A DNA stretch of 13,265 bases, from positions 1-13,265 of the forward strand of contig JAEYQF010000403.1 of NCBI GenBank assembly GCA_023410155.1, written 5' to 3'. Shown here piece by piece: positions 12,820 through 13,265 of this stretch; position 1 is the stretch's first letter; each line of letters opens with the position of its first letter. Below the pieces are notes generated by a model. The model saw only the letters and a program-made list of their open reading frames with translations. It was not told the origin of the DNA and did no database searches. Origin of the DNA: Verrucomicrobiota bacterium. GTDB lineage: Bacteria; Verrucomicrobiota; Verrucomicrobiia; Opitutales; Opitutaceae. A program made the position numbers and the translations under genes.

Positions 12820-13265
12820 TTATCGCACCACAACGGCGGCGACCTGTTGCAACGCAACCTCCAAGCTGACCGGGCTCGCTTCGCGATCGAAGAGCTGAAC
12901 GGTGGCGGAGGAATCGCCCACGACGACGAGCTGCGCCGCGGCGATGCTCGGCAGTTCGTCGGGCGGATACCGCAGCAACGCTTGGTCGATAACGATCACG
13001 GCGTCCGCCTCAACGCGATCTCCCGGCGTGAGCAGCGGAAAGGGCCGCTGTGAGAGGGCGGTGTAGAACGGTTTCCGCAGCGATTGGTTAGGGTCTGCGG
13101 GGTATCGGCGCCAGTGATACACGGCGAGCCGTTCGCGCAGGGACGCGAAACGCTCCAGCACGGAGGCCCAATCGGCGCTCGTGTCTTGCGTGGCGAAATC
13201 GGCGATCACCACCAGCGAAAACGGGGACGAAAGTGCGGCCGCTCCGACGAGGTTGGCGCGCGGCG
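12820..13265 (-). CDS. C-terminal part of a probable surface-glycan biosynthesis protein (5' truncated by window edge)
   Basis: The frame is open from the right edge of the window to a TAA at 12820-12822 and gives about 148 residues. An internal GTG at 13212 could mimic a start, but coding-like sequence (R-A-N-L-V-G-A-A-A-L-S-S-P-F-S-L-V-V-I-A-D) continues upstream of it. Visible segments are a hydrophobic strand, an arginine-rich helix (L-E-R-F-A-S-L-R-E-R-L-A-V-Y-H-W-R-R-Y), then L-L-T-P-G-D-R-V-E-A-D-A-V-I-V-I-D and L-L-R-Y-P-P-D-E-L-P-S-I. The last two resemble a region I associate from memory with bacterial glycosyltransferase-linked proteins, where a conserved G-D-x-V-x-A-D precedes P-D-x-L-P. 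That match is weak. The glycosyltransferase gene starts eight bases downstream on the same strand, which supports a role in the same glycan pathway. Confidence 0.6.
   Translation of the reverse strand, partial: PRANLVGAAALSSPFSLVVIADFATQDTSADWASVLERFASLRERLAVYHWRRYPADPNQSLRKPFYTALSQRPFPLLTPGDRVEADAVIVIDQALLRYPPDELPSIAAAQLVVVGDSSATVQLFDREASPVSLEVALQQVAAVVVR

Overview
The window is GC-rich, densely coded bacterial DNA. The gene repertoire suggests a polysaccharide-degrading Verrucomicrobiota bacterium of the Opitutaceae (Opitutus-like) type: a GH95 fucosidase beside a secreted esterase, YceI and YbaY/YscW-type exported proteins, and very few Shine-Dalgarno sites. This placement is an inference from gene content, not from a marker gene. 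I see no rRNA or tRNA gene, insertion sequence, integrase, or CRISPR array with spacers.

Left part (1-4392). The tail of an unidentified + strand gene overlaps the start of a small lipoprotein gene by the four bases ATGA. Directly after the lipoprotein stop lies a tandem array of 22-bp repeats, then a perfect stem-loop, then the 3' end of a minus-strand secreted esterase. The esterase and a + strand GH95 alpha-L-fucosidase-family gene diverge from a 228-bp region holding two perfect inverted repeats. The pair probably acts on decorated plant or algal polysaccharide. A strong bidirectional terminator closes the fucosidase gene.

Middle part (4406-7482). On the minus strand are a 90-aa two-helix membrane protein, a YceI-family periplasmic protein and a ring-cleaving dioxygenase of the MhqO/PcpA (glyoxalase fold) type. 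A LysR-type regulator is transcribed divergently from the small membrane protein with only 57 bp between them, so it probably controls that group, perhaps in response to an aromatic or quinone compound. The regulator's last codons and stop lie inside a second array of the same 22-bp repeat.

Right part (7483-13265). After an intergenic region with a perfect 11-bp inverted repeat comes a compact four-gene + strand cassette: a DUF883/nutrient-deprivation-type membrane-anchored protein, a holin-X/YqjE-type two-helix protein, a DUF3618 protein and a YihY/BrkB membrane protein. The last two junctions are 4-bp overlaps. It looks like an envelope or general-stress module. Convergent to it, on the minus strand, are the end of a possible surface-glycan gene (cut by the window edge), a GT4-like glycosyltransferase and deoxyribose-phosphate aldolase (deoC).

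The most unusual material is non-coding. Two arrays of one degenerate 22-bp repeat lie about 6.7 kb apart in the same orientation, each at the 3' end of a + strand gene, and consecutive units correspond in order between the two loci. A second oddity is that 12 of the 13 complete genes lack a recognisable Shine-Dalgarno sequence.
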